Source: CALBPI01 sp039821645 (lineage in GTDB: Bacteria > Pseudomonadota > Gammaproteobacteria > Steroidobacterales > Woeseiaceae). From it: 64,000 nt of DNA. Every line of letters begins with the position of its first letter. Within the stretch, counting starts at the first letter, position 1. The notes beneath the pieces are model-generated. The model was given only the letters and a program-made list of their open reading frames with translations. It was not told where the DNA came from and did not search any database. The translations under genes were made by a program, and so were the position numbers. The stretch spans positions 1-64,000 of the forward strand of contig JBCBNU010000003.1 in assembly GCA_039821645.1 (NCBI GenBank). The letters are read 5' to 3'. Positions 24,643-33,875 of this stretch are shown piece by piece.

Positions 24643-26820
24643 ATGTCGAACTACGTCACCAAATCGAATTTATCGGTCAACCCTGAGTTCTGTGCGTTTA
24701 TTGAGCACGAAGCGCTACCCGGCACCGGTATTGATCCCGCGCAATTCTGGGAGGCACTCTCTGGTTTGGTCGACACCCTCGCACCGCGTAATCGCGAGCT
24801 GCTCGATGTGCGTGACCAGATGCAGAATCAGATCGATGCATGGCACAAAGACCATTCGAGTGCGCCTCACGACGCCGCGGCGTATCGCAACTTCCTGAGT
24901 GAAATTGGGTATCTGCTGCCGCAACCCGAGCCGATGCCCACGGTCACCACCGAAAACGTCGACGCTGAGATCGCAACAACACCGGGGCCGCAATTGGTGG
25001 TCCCCGTAATGAATGCACGCTTCGCACTGAACGCCGCGAATGCGCGCTGGGGCAGTTTGTACGACGCACTGTATGGCACTGACGTGATCGACGAAGCCGA
25101 CGGGGCAACGCGCGCCGGCGGCTACAACCCGATACGGGGCGCAAAGGTCATCGCCTGGGCGCGAAACTTTTTGGACAAAGCGACACCGCTCGTGAAGGGC
25201 TCGCACAAGGATGCCACCGCCTATCGTGTTTCTGGCAGCGAGTTGCAAATTACACTGGATGGCGGCGAAGACACCACCCTTGCCGCGCCTTCACAGTTCG
25301 TCGGTATGGTAGGGAGCGCAGACGCGCCCAACGCGGTTTTGCTACGCAACAACGGCTTGCACATCGAAATCCAGATTGATCCCGACTCTCCGATCGGCAA
25401 GACGGACGCGGCCGGGGTCAAAGACGTGGTACTTGAGGCAGCCGTGACCACGATTCAGGACTGCGAAGACTCTGTTGCCGCTGTTGATGCCGAAGACAAG
25501 ATCGTGGTGTATCGCAACTGGCTCGGGTTGATGCGTGGGGATCTCGAAGAAACCTTTTCGAAAGGCGGCAAAGACGTCACGCGCAAGCTGGTCGGAGATC
25601 GCAGCTACACCGCACCAGACGGTACGACATTCTCACTGCCGGGACGCAGTCTTCTGCTGGTAAGAAATGTTGGGCACCTCATGACGACCGACGCGGTACT
25701 CGACGGCGAGGGTCGGGAAATACCGGAAGGTATTCTCGATGGCATCGTGACCAGCACCATCGCTCTGCACGATCTCAAGAAACAGGACGGGCCACGCAAC
25801 AGCCGATCCGGCAGCGTCTATGTGGTGAAGCCAAAGATGCATGGACCGGATGAGGCAGCGTTCACCGGAACGTTGTTCGACCAGATTGAAGACGCGTTGG
25901 GACTGGATCGCAACACGGTCAAGATCGGCATCATGGATGAAGAACGTCGCACAACCGTGAACCTGGCGCGTTGCATCGGCGCGATCCCGGAGCGCGTGGT
26001 GTTCATCAATACGGGCTTCCTGGATCGGACCGGCGACGAGATTCACACGAGCATGCTGATCGGCCCCATGATCCGCAAAGGACCGATGAAGGCCGAGCCG
26101 TGGATCAATGCCTATGAAGACTGGAACGTCGATATCGGCATGGCCACAGGACTTCGCGGCCGTGCACAGATCGGCAAGGGCATGTGGGCAATGCCGGACG
26201 AAATGAAAGCGATGGTCGATACGAAAACCAACCATCCGCTGGCGGGTGCCAACTGCGCCTGGGTGCCCTCGCCGACCGCAGCCACACTGCACGCGACGCA
26301 CTACCACGCGATCGATGTGCTGGATGTGCAATCGACCATCGCCGAGCGCGACATTGCATCACTGGACGACATTTTGACCATTCCCGTCGCGCCGGACCCA
26401 AGCGCATGGAGTGAAGAAGACAAGCAAGCCGAGCTCGATAACAACATCCAGGGACTGCTCGGCTACGTCGTGCGCTGGATCGATCAGGGGGTCGGCTGCT
26501 CGAAGGTGCCTGACATCAACAATGTCGGACTCATGGAAGACCGCGCCACGCTGCGTATCTCCAGTCAGCTCCTGACGAATTGGCTGCGTCATGGTGTCGT
26601 CAGCGCTGAGCAAATTGACGCCACACTGCAGCGCATGGCGAAGATCGTTGATGAACAGAACGCTTCGGATCCGTTGTATCGACCGATGGCGGGCAACTGG
26701 GACACGAGCTTTGCCTACCGGGCTGCCCGAGAGCTGATTTTCAAAGGCACGGAGCAACCGAACGGTTACACTGAACCCTTGTTACACGCGTGGCGCCGCA
26801 AGGCCAAAGCAGCAGGGTGA
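24643..26820 (+). CDS. glcB: Malate synthase G
   Basis: This 725-residue monomeric enzyme condenses glyoxylate with acetyl-CoA to give malate, completing the glyoxylate shunt with AceA. The length is that of the G isoform. Typical motifs include ATTIQDCEDSVAAVDAEDK, WLGLMRGDLEETFSKGG, RSGSVYVVKPKMHGPDE, GIMDEERRTTVNL, VFINTGFLDRTGDEIHTSM and CAWVPSPTAATLHATHYH. GGAG lies before the ATG. The next gene starts eight bases after the stop and is probably cotranscribed. Confidence 0.97.
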   Translation: MSNYVTKSNLSVNPEFCAFIEHEALPGTGIDPAQFWEALSGLVDTLAPRNRELLDVRDQMQNQIDAWHKDHSSAPHDAAAYRNFLSEIGYLLPQPEPMPTVTTENVDAEIATTPGPQLVVPVMNARFALNAANARWGSLYDALYGTDVIDEADGATRAGGYNPIRGAKVIAWARNFLDKATPLVKGSHKDATAYRVSGSELQITLDGGEDTTLAAPSQFVGMVGSADAPNAVLLRNNGLHIEIQIDPDSPIGKTDAAGVKDVVLEAAVTTIQDCEDSVAAVDAEDKIVVYRNWLGLMRGDLEETFSKGGKDVTRKLVGDRSYTAPDGTTFSLPGRSLLLVRNVGHLMTTDAVLDGEGREIPEGILDGIVTSTIALHDLKKQDGPRNSRSGSVYVVKPKMHGPDEAAFTGTLFDQIEDALGLDRNTVKIGIMDEERRTTVNLARCIGAIPERVVFINTGFLDRTGDEIHTSMLIGPMIRKGPMKAEPWINAYEDWNVDIGMATGLRGRAQIGKGMWAMPDEMKAMVDTKTNHPLAGANCAWVPSPTAATLHATHYHAIDVLDVQSTIAERDIASLDDILTIPVAPDPSAWSEEDKQAELDNNIQGLLGYVVRWIDQGVGCSKVPDINNVGLMEDRATLRISSQLLTNWLRHGVVSAEQIDATLQRMAKIVDEQNASDPLYRPMAGNWDTSFAYRAARELIFKGTEQPNGYTEPLLHAWRRKAKAAG

Positions 26821-26827
26821 TTTCATT

Positions 26828-27667
26828 ATGAGCGATCCGACCTACACACCGCCCAAAGTCTGGACTTGGGATCAAGCGAGTGGCGGGAAGTTCGCTAACA
26901 TCAACCGTCCTATCTCAGGTGCGACGCACGAGAAGGAACTGCCGGTTGGGGCGCATCCGTTCCAGCTCTACTCGCTAGCCACCCCAAATGGCGTCAAAGC
27001 GACGGTGATGTTCGAAGAGTTGCTCGAGCAGGGATTCTCCGATGCCGAATACGATGCGTGGATTGTGAACATCCAGGAAGGTGATCAATTCTCGAGTGGG
27101 TTTGTGAACATCAACCCAAACTCAAAAATTCCGGCGATGGCAGACCACACGACGAACCCGGTCACACGCGTGTTCGAGTCCGGTGCAATTCTCGTCTATC
27201 TTGCGGAAAAATTCGGCGTGTTTTTGCCGACAGAGCCCGCAGCACGGGCAGAGACGCTATCGTGGCTTTTCTGGCAGATGGGCAGTGCACCGTTTCTCGG
27301 TGGTGGTTTTGGTCACTTTTACGCGTACGCACCCGAGAAGTATGAATACCCCATCAACCGCTACGCGATGGAAGTGAAACGACAGCTGGATGTGCTCGAC
27401 CGAAACCTTGCGGAGCGCGAGTTTCTGGCCGGCGACGAGTACACAATTGCTGATATTGCGACGTTCCCTTGGTATGGCGGTATGGTCATGGGCAAGCTGT
27501 ACGACGCCGCAGAGTTTCTCGACGTGAAGACATACGAGAACGTCCTGCGTTGGGCCAACGCGATTTCGGAACGACCTGCGGTTATTCGCGGGCGCCGTGT
27601 GAATCGGGTCTGGGGCGAAGAATCTTCCCAGCTCAAAGAGCGTCACAGCGCGGCTGATTTCGACTGA
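26828..27667 (+). CDS. yghU: Glutathione S-transferase family protein, YghU-like
   Basis: This 279-residue protein closely resembles E. coli YghU, a disulfide-bond reductase that binds two glutathiones. It has the long N-terminal extension (YTPPKVWTWDQASGGKFANINRPISGATHEKELPVG), the thioredoxin-like half with NINPNSKIPAMAD and ESGAILVYLAEKFG, and the helical half ending in RGRRVNRVWGEE. It follows glcB by eight bases, which suggests cotranscription. A biochemical link to the glyoxylate shunt is not evident. Confidence 0.92.
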   Translation: MSDPTYTPPKVWTWDQASGGKFANINRPISGATHEKELPVGAHPFQLYSLATPNGVKATVMFEELLEQGFSDAEYDAWIVNIQEGDQFSSGFVNINPNSKIPAMADHTTNPVTRVFESGAILVYLAEKFGVFLPTEPAARAETLSWLFWQMGSAPFLGGGFGHFYAYAPEKYEYPINRYAMEVKRQLDVLDRNLAEREFLAGDEYTIADIATFPWYGGMVMGKLYDAAEFLDVKTYENVLRWANAISERPAVIRGRRVNRVWGEESSQLKERHSAADFD

Positions 27668-27793
27668 GAGGACCTTGCTCTATCCGCTTCATTGATACCG
27701 TCAATGAACCTCGCCGAAATGTTTCTGTGATCAGCAAGGTCATCTCCAGCGCAACACACGAGGCCTGCGCCTCTCACTGACTGGAGAATACTC

Positions 27794-28213
27794 ATGACCC
27801 TGGCAACGCAACTGACGCGCGCCCTCATCGTCGTCACCGCTCTGTTCGCGGGCACGCTCGCGATTCAACAGGAAGCGTTCGCTGATGACGACGAACACAC
27901 CTGGACTAAACGCTCACAAAAGATCAAAGGCACCTGGAATATCGTCCAAACCGATGCTGGCACATTTCTGGAATTAGACGACGCCTTCAAGACTCGAAAA
28001 GCGCCGGATTTGAAATTGTTCCTCTCACCGCTTGCTGCAGATGACGTCAACGCCAACAACGCCACTAGTGGCAGCGTCCTCATCGCGAAACTGAAGAAGG
28101 CTAAAGGCGCTCAGCGTTACGAGATTCCGTCTGACATCGACCTATCACAATTCCAGACTCTGGTGCTGCATTGTGAGGCCTACACCAAACTCTGGGGTGT
28201 CAGCGCGCTCTAA
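27794..28213 (+). CDS. Exported DM13-domain protein
   Basis: The 139-residue protein has a signal peptide (LTRALIVVTALFAGTLAIQQEAFA) and a single DM13-type domain: KIKGTWNIVQTDAGTFLELDDAFKTRKAPDLKLFLSPL, then YEIPSDIDLSQFQTLVLHCEAYTKLWG. DM13 domains are proposed to work in electron transfer or redox chemistry, with a nearly invariant Cys that is present here in LHCEAY. GGAG precedes the ATG. The 126 bases before it contain only a short inverted repeat around TCATTGATACCGTCAATGA. The 152 bases after it hold a T7 run near 28324 with a poor hairpin, not a convincing terminator. Confidence 0.85.
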   Translation: MTLATQLTRALIVVTALFAGTLAIQQEAFADDDEHTWTKRSQKIKGTWNIVQTDAGTFLELDDAFKTRKAPDLKLFLSPLAADDVNANNATSGSVLIAKLKKAKGAQRYEIPSDIDLSQFQTLVLHCEAYTKLWGVSAL

Positions 28214-28365
28214 TCAGAACAGGCCTGACCGCTAATGGAGCGCCTGACAACATCGCTGTTGCCGGGGGTTCCTGAGTAATCCGGGATCGCAGTCGCCTCG
28301 AGAAACGCGCGATACGCAACCGCTTTTTTTCGACAACACTCGCCCGTGCCACATTCGGATGACCA

Positions 28366-29547
28366 CTAAACGACTTCGAACAAGCCTGCGGCGCCCATAC
28401 CACCGCCCACACACATCGTGCAGACAACGAACTTGGCACCGCGACGCTTACCCTCGATCAGCGCATGTCCGACCATCCTCGCGCCTGACATGCCATAAGG
28501 GTGCCCGATGGAAATCGCACCACCATTTACGTTCAACAACTCATTCGGAATACCCAAACGATCACGGCAGTAGATCACTTGCACAGCGAACGCTTCGTTG
28601 AGTTCCCACAGACCGATATCGTCCATCGAGAGCCCATGACGCTCGAGCAGCTTCGGTACGGCGAAGACCGGCCCAATCCCCATTTCGTCAGGCTCAGTAC
28701 CCGCTACTGCAATCCCCCGGTAGATGCCCAGGGGCTCGATGTTGCGTTGCTCGGCGAGCTTGCTGTCCATGACAACGGATGCGGAGGCGCCGTCGGACAA
28801 CTGACTCGCGTTACCTGCAGTGATCACACCGCCATCGAAAACGGTACGCAGACCATTCAAACCCTCAAGCGTGGTTTCCGGTCGATTCCCCTCGTCCTTC
28901 TCGAGTGTCACGTCATGGAATGAAATTTCTTTCGTTTCCTTGTCCATCACACCCATGTTGCTGGGCATCGGCACGATCTCATCGTCAAAGTGGCCCGCCG
29001 CCTGACCGGCTGCGGTTCGCTGCTGACTTTGCAGGCCGTACTCGTCTTGCTGCTCGCGACTGATTTCATAGCGCTTGGCAACGACCTCAGCAGTCTCGAG
29101 CATCGACATGTAGAGATGCGGTGCATTCTCGAGCGCCACGGGATCCTGTGCGCGATGTAGATTCATGTGTTCGTTCTGAACGAGGCTGATCGTGTCTACA
29201 CCGCCACCAACGACAATCGGCATGCGATCGTGGATGACCTGCTTCGCAGCCGTTGCGATTGCCATCATGCCCGACGCACACTGACGATCGATCGACATGC
29301 CTGCGACGGTCACTGGTAGGCCGGCAACAACCGCCGCCTGACGGCCGACGTTTTGACCGGTCGAACCCTGCTGCAACGCACAGCCGATCAGGACATCGTC
29401 GACTTCACCGGGATCGATCCCTGCGCGCTCGACCGCGTGTCTAATTGCATGGCCGGCCAGCGACTGTCCCTGCGTGTTGTTGAAAGCGCCGCGGTAGGCA
29501 CGGCCGATTGGCGTGCGTGCCGTTGAAACAATAACTGCATCGCTCAT
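28366..29547 (-). CDS. Acetyl-CoA C-acyltransferase (thiolase)
   Basis: This 393-residue thiolase cleaves a 3-oxoacyl-CoA with CoA. The nucleophile lies in DRQCASGMM (Cys90), and NEAFAVQ, GHPYGMSG (His349) and CVGGGMG (Cys379) complete the active site. It is the last gene of a four-gene operon (ligase, MaoC hydratase, SDR dehydrogenase, thiolase) with a nine-base gap to the SDR gene. The set covers activation, hydration, second oxidation and cleavage of a beta-oxidation-type cycle. Only an acyl-CoA dehydrogenase is missing. The carbon source is not evident from the sequence. Confidence 0.94.
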   Translation of the reverse strand: MSDAVIVSTARTPIGRAYRGAFNNTQGQSLAGHAIRHAVERAGIDPGEVDDVLIGCALQQGSTGQNVGRQAAVVAGLPVTVAGMSIDRQCASGMMAIATAAKQVIHDRMPIVVGGGVDTISLVQNEHMNLHRAQDPVALENAPHLYMSMLETAEVVAKRYEISREQQDEYGLQSQQRTAAGQAAGHFDDEIVPMPSNMGVMDKETKEISFHDVTLEKDEGNRPETTLEGLNGLRTVFDGGVITAGNASQLSDGASASVVMDSKLAEQRNIEPLGIYRGIAVAGTEPDEMGIGPVFAVPKLLERHGLSMDDIGLWELNEAFAVQVIYCRDRLGIPNELLNVNGGAISIGHPYGMSGARMVGHALIEGKRRGAKFVVCTMCVGGGMGAAGLFEVV

Positions 29548-29556
29548 ATTGATCTC

Positions 29557-30480
29557 CTAGCGTTCGAGGCTGATGCCTAGCTTCTTGGCGAGTGCGGTCA
29601 GGAACTTCACGCTCTGCTCACTACCCTGCTGCAACTCGCGGGCTGTCGACATGTCGCTGGCTTCGTCCCAGCGCGCCGCAAGATTTTCGGCGGTGGCGTC
29701 CTCGCCGGTTAACAGGATGCCTTCCGACTCAATGATCGCCGCGCGCGCAAAACCGCCCGCTCCGGCTGCAATAATCTGTCGGCTCCCGGCATCTTTCGAA
29801 CACATGAAAATAACGGCAGGCGTTACGAGTTCGGGTTGTAACGCAGCGAGCACATCCTCGCCCATCAGGTCTTCGGTCATGCGCGTCGCAGCAACCGGCG
29901 CGAGCGTGTTGACGTGGATGTTGTACTTCATACCTTCGAGATGCAGCGTGTTCATAAAGCCGACCAGTCCGAGCTTAGCTGCGCCGTAGTTTGACTGGCC
30001 GAAGTTGCCGTACAGTCCCGACGACGAACTCGTCATCATGATGCGACCGTACTGCTGCTCACGCATGATTTCCCACACGGCTTTGGTGCACACAACGCTA
30101 CCGATAAGGTGTACGTCGACCACCATTTCAAAGTCGGCAAGCTCCATCTTCGCGAAGGTTTTGTCGCGAAGGATGCCCGCGTTGTTGACGAGCACATCGA
30201 TGCGTCCCCAGCGATCCATCGCCGCTTTCACCATCGCCTCGACCTCGTCGGGCTTGGTCACATTCGCACCATCAGCGATCGCCTCGCCGCCCATCTTCTC
30301 GATCTCAGCAACGACCGCTTCAGCCGCACTGCTCGAACCGCCGGTACCATCGCGTGCGCCACCCAGGTCATTGACGACGACCTTCGCACCGCGACGTGCA
30401 AACTCCAATGCATGGCAGCGACCGAGACCGCCACCAGCGCCCGTGACGATCACAACCTGGTCGTCAAAACGAATACTCAT
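29557..30480 (-). CDS. SDR-family dehydrogenase, 3-hydroxyacyl-CoA dehydrogenase-like (HSD17B4 type)
   Basis: This 307-residue short-chain dehydrogenase has the cofactor motif TGAGGGLGR (about 14-22), NNAG near residue 97 and the catalytic set with NYGAAK. The phrase NDLGGARDGTGGSSSAAEAVV is typical of the dehydrogenase part of peroxisomal multifunctional enzyme 2 and its bacterial relatives, which oxidise (3R)-hydroxyacyl-CoA. That fits the MaoC-type, R-specific hydratase encoded just upstream. Ribosome site is modest (AGGAGCAACAAGA). It is the third gene of the acyl-CoA operon. Confidence 0.92.
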   Translation of the reverse strand: MSIRFDDQVVIVTGAGGGLGRCHALEFARRGAKVVVNDLGGARDGTGGSSSAAEAVVAEIEKMGGEAIADGANVTKPDEVEAMVKAAMDRWGRIDVLVNNAGILRDKTFAKMELADFEMVVDVHLIGSVVCTKAVWEIMREQQYGRIMMTSSSSGLYGNFGQSNYGAAKLGLVGFMNTLHLEGMKYNIHVNTLAPVAATRMTEDLMGEDVLAALQPELVTPAVIFMCSKDAGSRQIIAAGAGGFARAAIIESEGILLTGEDATAENLAARWDEASDMSTARELQQGSEQSVKFLTALAKKLGISLER

Positions 30481-30493
30481 TCTTGTTGCTCCT

Positions 30494-30958
30494 TTAGCCC
30501 TGCGTTACGAACATCGACAGGGTTTGTGCGATCAGCGCAGGTTTGTCCACGCCTTCAATTTCAATCGTGCAGGTGGACTTGAACAGGTACTGCCCCGGGT
30601 TCTTCTCTACCGCTTCATCGAGTACCTGGTGGCAGCGAATACGACTGCCAACACGCACCGGCGTCAGGAATCGCACCTTATCCGATCCATAGTTGATTGC
30701 CATCACTGTGCCCTTTGGAGCGATGCCGCACTGCTCTCCGAAATATGGCAGCAGTGACAGCGACAAGAAGCCGTGGGCGATTGTGCCGCCGAACGGTGTC
30801 TTGGCCGCAGCCTCCTCATCCAGATGAATGAATTGGTGGTCCAGCGTTGCATCCGCAAACGCATTCACGCGATCCTGATCGATCGTGATCCAGTCAGACG
30901 GCTCCCGCGCCTTGCCGATAAACTGATCGATCTCGGCCATATCCACCAATAGACTCAT
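30494..30958 (-). CDS. MaoC-family (R)-specific enoyl-CoA hydratase
   Basis: This 154-residue hot-dog fold hydratase has the R-hydratase motif around the catalytic Asp/His: NAFADATLDHQFIHLDEEAAAKTPFGGTIAHGFL. It should hydrate trans-2-enoyl-CoA to (3R)-hydroxyacyl-CoA, the substrate expected for the SDR dehydrogenase encoded 13 bases downstream. The ATG at 30958 follows CAGGAGCAAAAG and is preferred to one eight codons upstream that overlaps the ligase gene. Confidence 0.92.
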   Translation of the reverse strand: MSLLVDMAEIDQFIGKAREPSDWITIDQDRVNAFADATLDHQFIHLDEEAAAKTPFGGTIAHGFLSLSLLPYFGEQCGIAPKGTVMAINYGSDKVRFLTPVRVGSRIRCHQVLDEAVEKNPGQYLFKSTCTIEIEGVDKPALIAQTLSMFVTQG

Positions 30959-30978
30959 CTTTTGCTCCTGGTTTGTTC

Positions 30979-32655
30979 TCAAGCCTGCATGGCTGCCAAC
31001 GCAGCTTCACGCAACCCTCGTTTGTAGATCTTGGCAGTGGCGCCACGCGGCAAGGGCTCGTCACGCACGTTGATACTCACCGGGACTTTGTAGTAAGCCA
31101 GACGCTCTTTCACGAACGCCTGCAGGTCGGACTCGCTCGGTGCGTCGTGCGCGTAGACCACCGCAACGAGTTGCTCGCCCAACTTCTCGCACGGCAAACC
31201 GAACACGGCAGCCTCCTTGACCTGATCATGTGCGTACAACGCCTCCTCGACTTCCTGGCAACTGATGTTCTCACCGCCACGGATCACGATGTCTTTCAAA
31301 CGGTCGACGATGAACAGATCGCCATCCTCGTCGAGGTAACCGACGTCACCCGACTTCACGAACCCATCCTGAAGCGTCTCTGCCGTTGCTTCCGGCTGGT
31401 TCAGGTAACCCTTCATGTTAGCGATCGAGTGAATCCAGATTTCACCCGCCTCTCCTGCAGGACACTCGTTCCCGGCTTCATCTACGATCTTGATCGTAAC
31501 CAACGGGAAACAACCCATGCCCACGCTGTTCGGTTTTTCCTGGTAAGGCTGACCGGCGTTGGCGGTGCCAAGGGCACTGGTCTCGGTCATGCCGTAGCCG
31601 ACTGCAGGCATCACGTTTTCCATCGCGTCGGTGATCACAGGAACGTGCGACGCGGGACGCGCTGCACCACCACCACTAACGGCATAGAGCGAACTCAGGC
31701 TACGACCAGATTTGGCGGCCGCTTCTGCCAACTCGAACGACATGCTGGGGACGCCGTTAAATGCCGTCAGATCTTCACTCTCAATGAGATCCAGCGCCTG
31801 TTCGACATTCCAGCGATCCATCATGACGATCTTCTGGCCCGCGAGAATCGACAGCAAGAATAGTGCATTACACCCGGTGACGTGGAACAGCGGCACCGCG
31901 AGCAAAATACCCATTTGTTTGCCTTTGGCAGGGCCCTTGCCGCGGACCATACGATCTGCGGTCGAGAGCAGCCCCCAGCACATGATCGTGTTGATCGAGG
32001 CGATGTGGGTCTGGAGCACGCCTTTAGGGTTGCCGGTCGAGCCCGACGTGTAGAACAACGTGCCAACATCTTGCGGGCCCGGCGGCGTGATTTCGATTGA
32101 TTCGTCCGACCGCGCCAACAATGCATTCCATGAAGTACCGATACTGCCGTCGCCGCGCGCAACGATAACGTCGAGCGAAAGGCTCTCGATAATCGGAGCG
32201 AGCCGCGATGCGCGCTGTTGATCCGCGAGGATAATCTTGGCACCGCTGTCTTCGCAGGCAAATTGGAGTTCTGCCGTTTGCCACCAGGCATTCATCAACA
32301 CGGCGACCGCACCGATCCGAGTAATCGCCATGTAGGCGATCATCCATTCGGGGAAGTTGCGCATAGCGATCGCAACGTGGTCACCCGGTTTCACACCTTT
32401 GGCAAGCAGTGCCTTGCCGGCCTTTATCGACAAAGCCTCTGCTTCGGCGAATGTCAGCCTTTCGTCGTGGTAGACGATGAAGTCGAGCGCGGCGTACTGC
32501 GCAGCTGCATGGGCATAAAGATGGTGGAGCGAGGGTGGCGCATTCGAGAACACCGGATACTCGATACCTTCGACTGTCGTCGAGCCCACCGCAAACTCCG
32601 GTGCCTCCACGATCGCCTGCTCGCAGAACGCGAGAATCGGATTCGCTGCTGCCAT
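30979..32655 (-). CDS. Acyl-CoA synthetase/AMP-dependent ligase
   Basis: This 558-residue adenylate-forming ligase activates a carboxylic acid to its CoA thioester with ATP. The P-loop is LFYTSGSTGNPKGVLQTH, the A5 region is GYGMTETSA, the hinge is KSGDVGYLDEDGDLFIVDRLKDIVIRGGENI, and the C-terminal lysine is in ATAKIYKRGLR. It is the first gene of the operon and is divergent from the phosphoesterase gene. Substrate length is unclear: the family includes fatty-acid, branched-chain and aromatic acid ligases. The CELF-like order with MaoC, SDR and thiolase suggests an alkyl or terpenoid-type acid. Confidence 0.92.
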   Translation of the reverse strand: MAAANPILAFCEQAIVEAPEFAVGSTTVEGIEYPVFSNAPPSLHHLYAHAAAQYAALDFIVYHDERLTFAEAEALSIKAGKALLAKGVKPGDHVAIAMRNFPEWMIAYMAITRIGAVAVLMNAWWQTAELQFACEDSGAKIILADQQRASRLAPIIESLSLDVIVARGDGSIGTSWNALLARSDESIEITPPGPQDVGTLFYTSGSTGNPKGVLQTHIASINTIMCWGLLSTADRMVRGKGPAKGKQMGILLAVPLFHVTGCNALFLLSILAGQKIVMMDRWNVEQALDLIESEDLTAFNGVPSMSFELAEAAAKSGRSLSSLYAVSGGGAARPASHVPVITDAMENVMPAVGYGMTETSALGTANAGQPYQEKPNSVGMGCFPLVTIKIVDEAGNECPAGEAGEIWIHSIANMKGYLNQPEATAETLQDGFVKSGDVGYLDEDGDLFIVDRLKDIVIRGGENISCQEVEEALYAHDQVKEAAVFGLPCEKLGEQLVAVVYAHDAPSESDLQAFVKERLAYYKVPVSINVRDEPLPRGATAKIYKRGLREAALAAMQA

Positions 32656-32754
32656 GACTGCCCCCCATACAAGTCAAAGAGCTTTGGAGTGTATCGAAGC
32701 CGCCACCGGGCGCAAAACAACAGAAAGTTTCCGTCTTCATTCGACGTAACCGAA

Positions 32755-32785
32755 CAGTCCCAAAAGTGTCATCTGACGTTAACGT
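32755..32785. promoter_or_regulatory. Candidate regulator sites between ligase operon and phosphoesterase gene
   Basis: The 174-base divergent region holds two overlapping signals. ACGTTAACGT (32776-32785) is a perfect palindrome, about 120 bases upstream of the ligase gene. It resembles, from memory, ACGT-type palindromes of MerR-family regulators of fatty acid and branched-chain catabolism. CAGTCCC-AAAA-GTGTCAT (32755-32772) resembles two 7-base Pho-box half sites with a 4-base AT spacer (10 of 14 positions against CTGTCAT), 57 bases before the phosphoesterase start. Neither is certain. Confidence 0.35.
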
Positions 32786-32829
32786 AACCCGACCAAAATG
32801 CAGCCACGTCAAGCAGTTAAGGTGCACTC

Positions 32830-33639
32830 ATGCATTCCGACAGCTCTGTAACCCGCCTCAAGGATCGAGCGGGACCTCTCGACGGCAAAAGCGCTTTCAT
32901 TTCTGACCTTCATCTCGGTACGGCCGGTTGTCGGGCAGAGCGTTTGCTGGATTTCCTCGAACATCTAAACGTTGAAAACCTGTACCTGGTTGGTGATGTG
33001 ATCGACCTCGAACGCATGCAACAGGTCGTTCATTGGCCGGAATCCCACACGGCTGTCGTGCAGAGAGTGCTCACCATGGCGGCGCAGGGTGTGAAGGTGA
33101 CCTACATCCCTGGTAACCACGATGCTCGAATTCGAGCTTTTGCGGGTTCAACGTTCAAAGGGGTCGACATAAGGCTCAACACGATTCACGAGACCGCCGC
33201 TGGGAAGCGGTTGTTGGTCACCCATGGTGATCAGTTTGATACACACCTGAAGATCGGATCGCTAAAGGAAAAGATTGGCAGTGCCGCTTACGGGTGGTTG
33301 GTAGGTTTGGATGTGGGCGTCAACCGAGTCAGATCCAGGTTTGGCTACAGCGATGTCTCCATCGCAACAACGATGAAGCTCCGTTTCAAAAGCGCGCAAG
33401 AATACATTGCACGCTACGAGCGGATCGCCACGGACGATGCGATAAAGCGTGGGCTGGACGGCATCGTCTGCGGCCACATCCATAAGCCCGCCATTATCGA
33501 AGATGGTGGTGTCGTGTATTACAACGATGGTGATTGGGTGGAACATTGCTCAGCACTGATTGAGGATGAGTCAGGAACACTGTCCAATGTTCATTGGACG
33601 GAAAGTCGCCGACCCATGGATGAAATGCGCGTCGCTTGA
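32830..33639 (+). CDS. Metallophosphoesterase of the LpxH/PlcP type, possible phospholipase C
   Basis: This 269-residue protein has the full metallophosphoesterase set: SDLHLGT, GDVIDLE, GNHD, THGDQFD and CGHIHKP. The ending YYNDGDWVEHCSALIE is the form found in the COG2908 branch that includes marine and rhizobial PlcP. PlcP releases diacylglycerol from phospholipids during phosphate starvation. Database tools often name such proteins UDP-2,3-diacylglucosamine hydrolase (LpxH). A PAP2 phosphatase and a GT4 glycosyltransferase follow within 2 kb. As PlcP and the glycosyltransferase Agt are neighbours elsewhere, I prefer PlcP; an LpxH-like role remains possible. AAGGTG precedes the ATG. Confidence 0.82.
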   Translation: MHSDSSVTRLKDRAGPLDGKSAFISDLHLGTAGCRAERLLDFLEHLNVENLYLVGDVIDLERMQQVVHWPESHTAVVQRVLTMAAQGVKVTYIPGNHDARIRAFAGSTFKGVDIRLNTIHETAAGKRLLVTHGDQFDTHLKIGSLKEKIGSAAYGWLVGLDVGVNRVRSRFGYSDVSIATTMKLRFKSAQEYIARYERIATDDAIKRGLDGIVCGHIHKPAIIEDGGVVYYNDGDWVEHCSALIEDESGTLSNVHWTESRRPMDEMRVA

Positions 33640-33668
33640 ATGCGACGTGTGCACAAGGAATCGTGACA

Positions 33669-33875
33669 ATGAATTTGCTACAGCGTTATTCGCGGACTTT
33701 GATTGCCTCAGATCGAGCTAGGCCGGAAGCTGCGCATAAAGACACAAGTACTCCACCAACCTGGCGGGGCCAATTTTTGACTGTCGGGCTTAGCGACGGT
33801 GATTGGGAAGAAGAGTCCGTCGCTAGTGAAGCGACGCCCAGCGAACCTGCCATTGATCGACTGTATCAGGGCTGA
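33669..33875 (+). CDS. Possible small protein, unknown
   Basis: A 68-codon frame starts at an ATG preceded by AAGGAATCGTGACA, 29 bases after the phosphoesterase stop. It encodes MNLLQRYSRTLIASDRARPEA..., ending ATPSEPAIDRLYQG. It has no membrane helix and no recognised motif. Its end overlaps the PAP2 gene on the other strand by 53 bases. The ribosome site and operon-like spacing argue for it; the absence of any known relative and the overlap argue against. Confidence 0.35.
   Translation: MNLLQRYSRTLIASDRARPEAAHKDTSTPPTWRGQFLTVGLSDGDWEEESVASEATPSEPAIDRLYQG

Noticed and set aside
30973..31863. 296-codon frame antisense to the acyl-CoA ligase
   Set aside because: The opposite strand carries a full adenylate-forming ligase with all its motifs; the antisense frame reads as Arg/His/Leu-rich noise.
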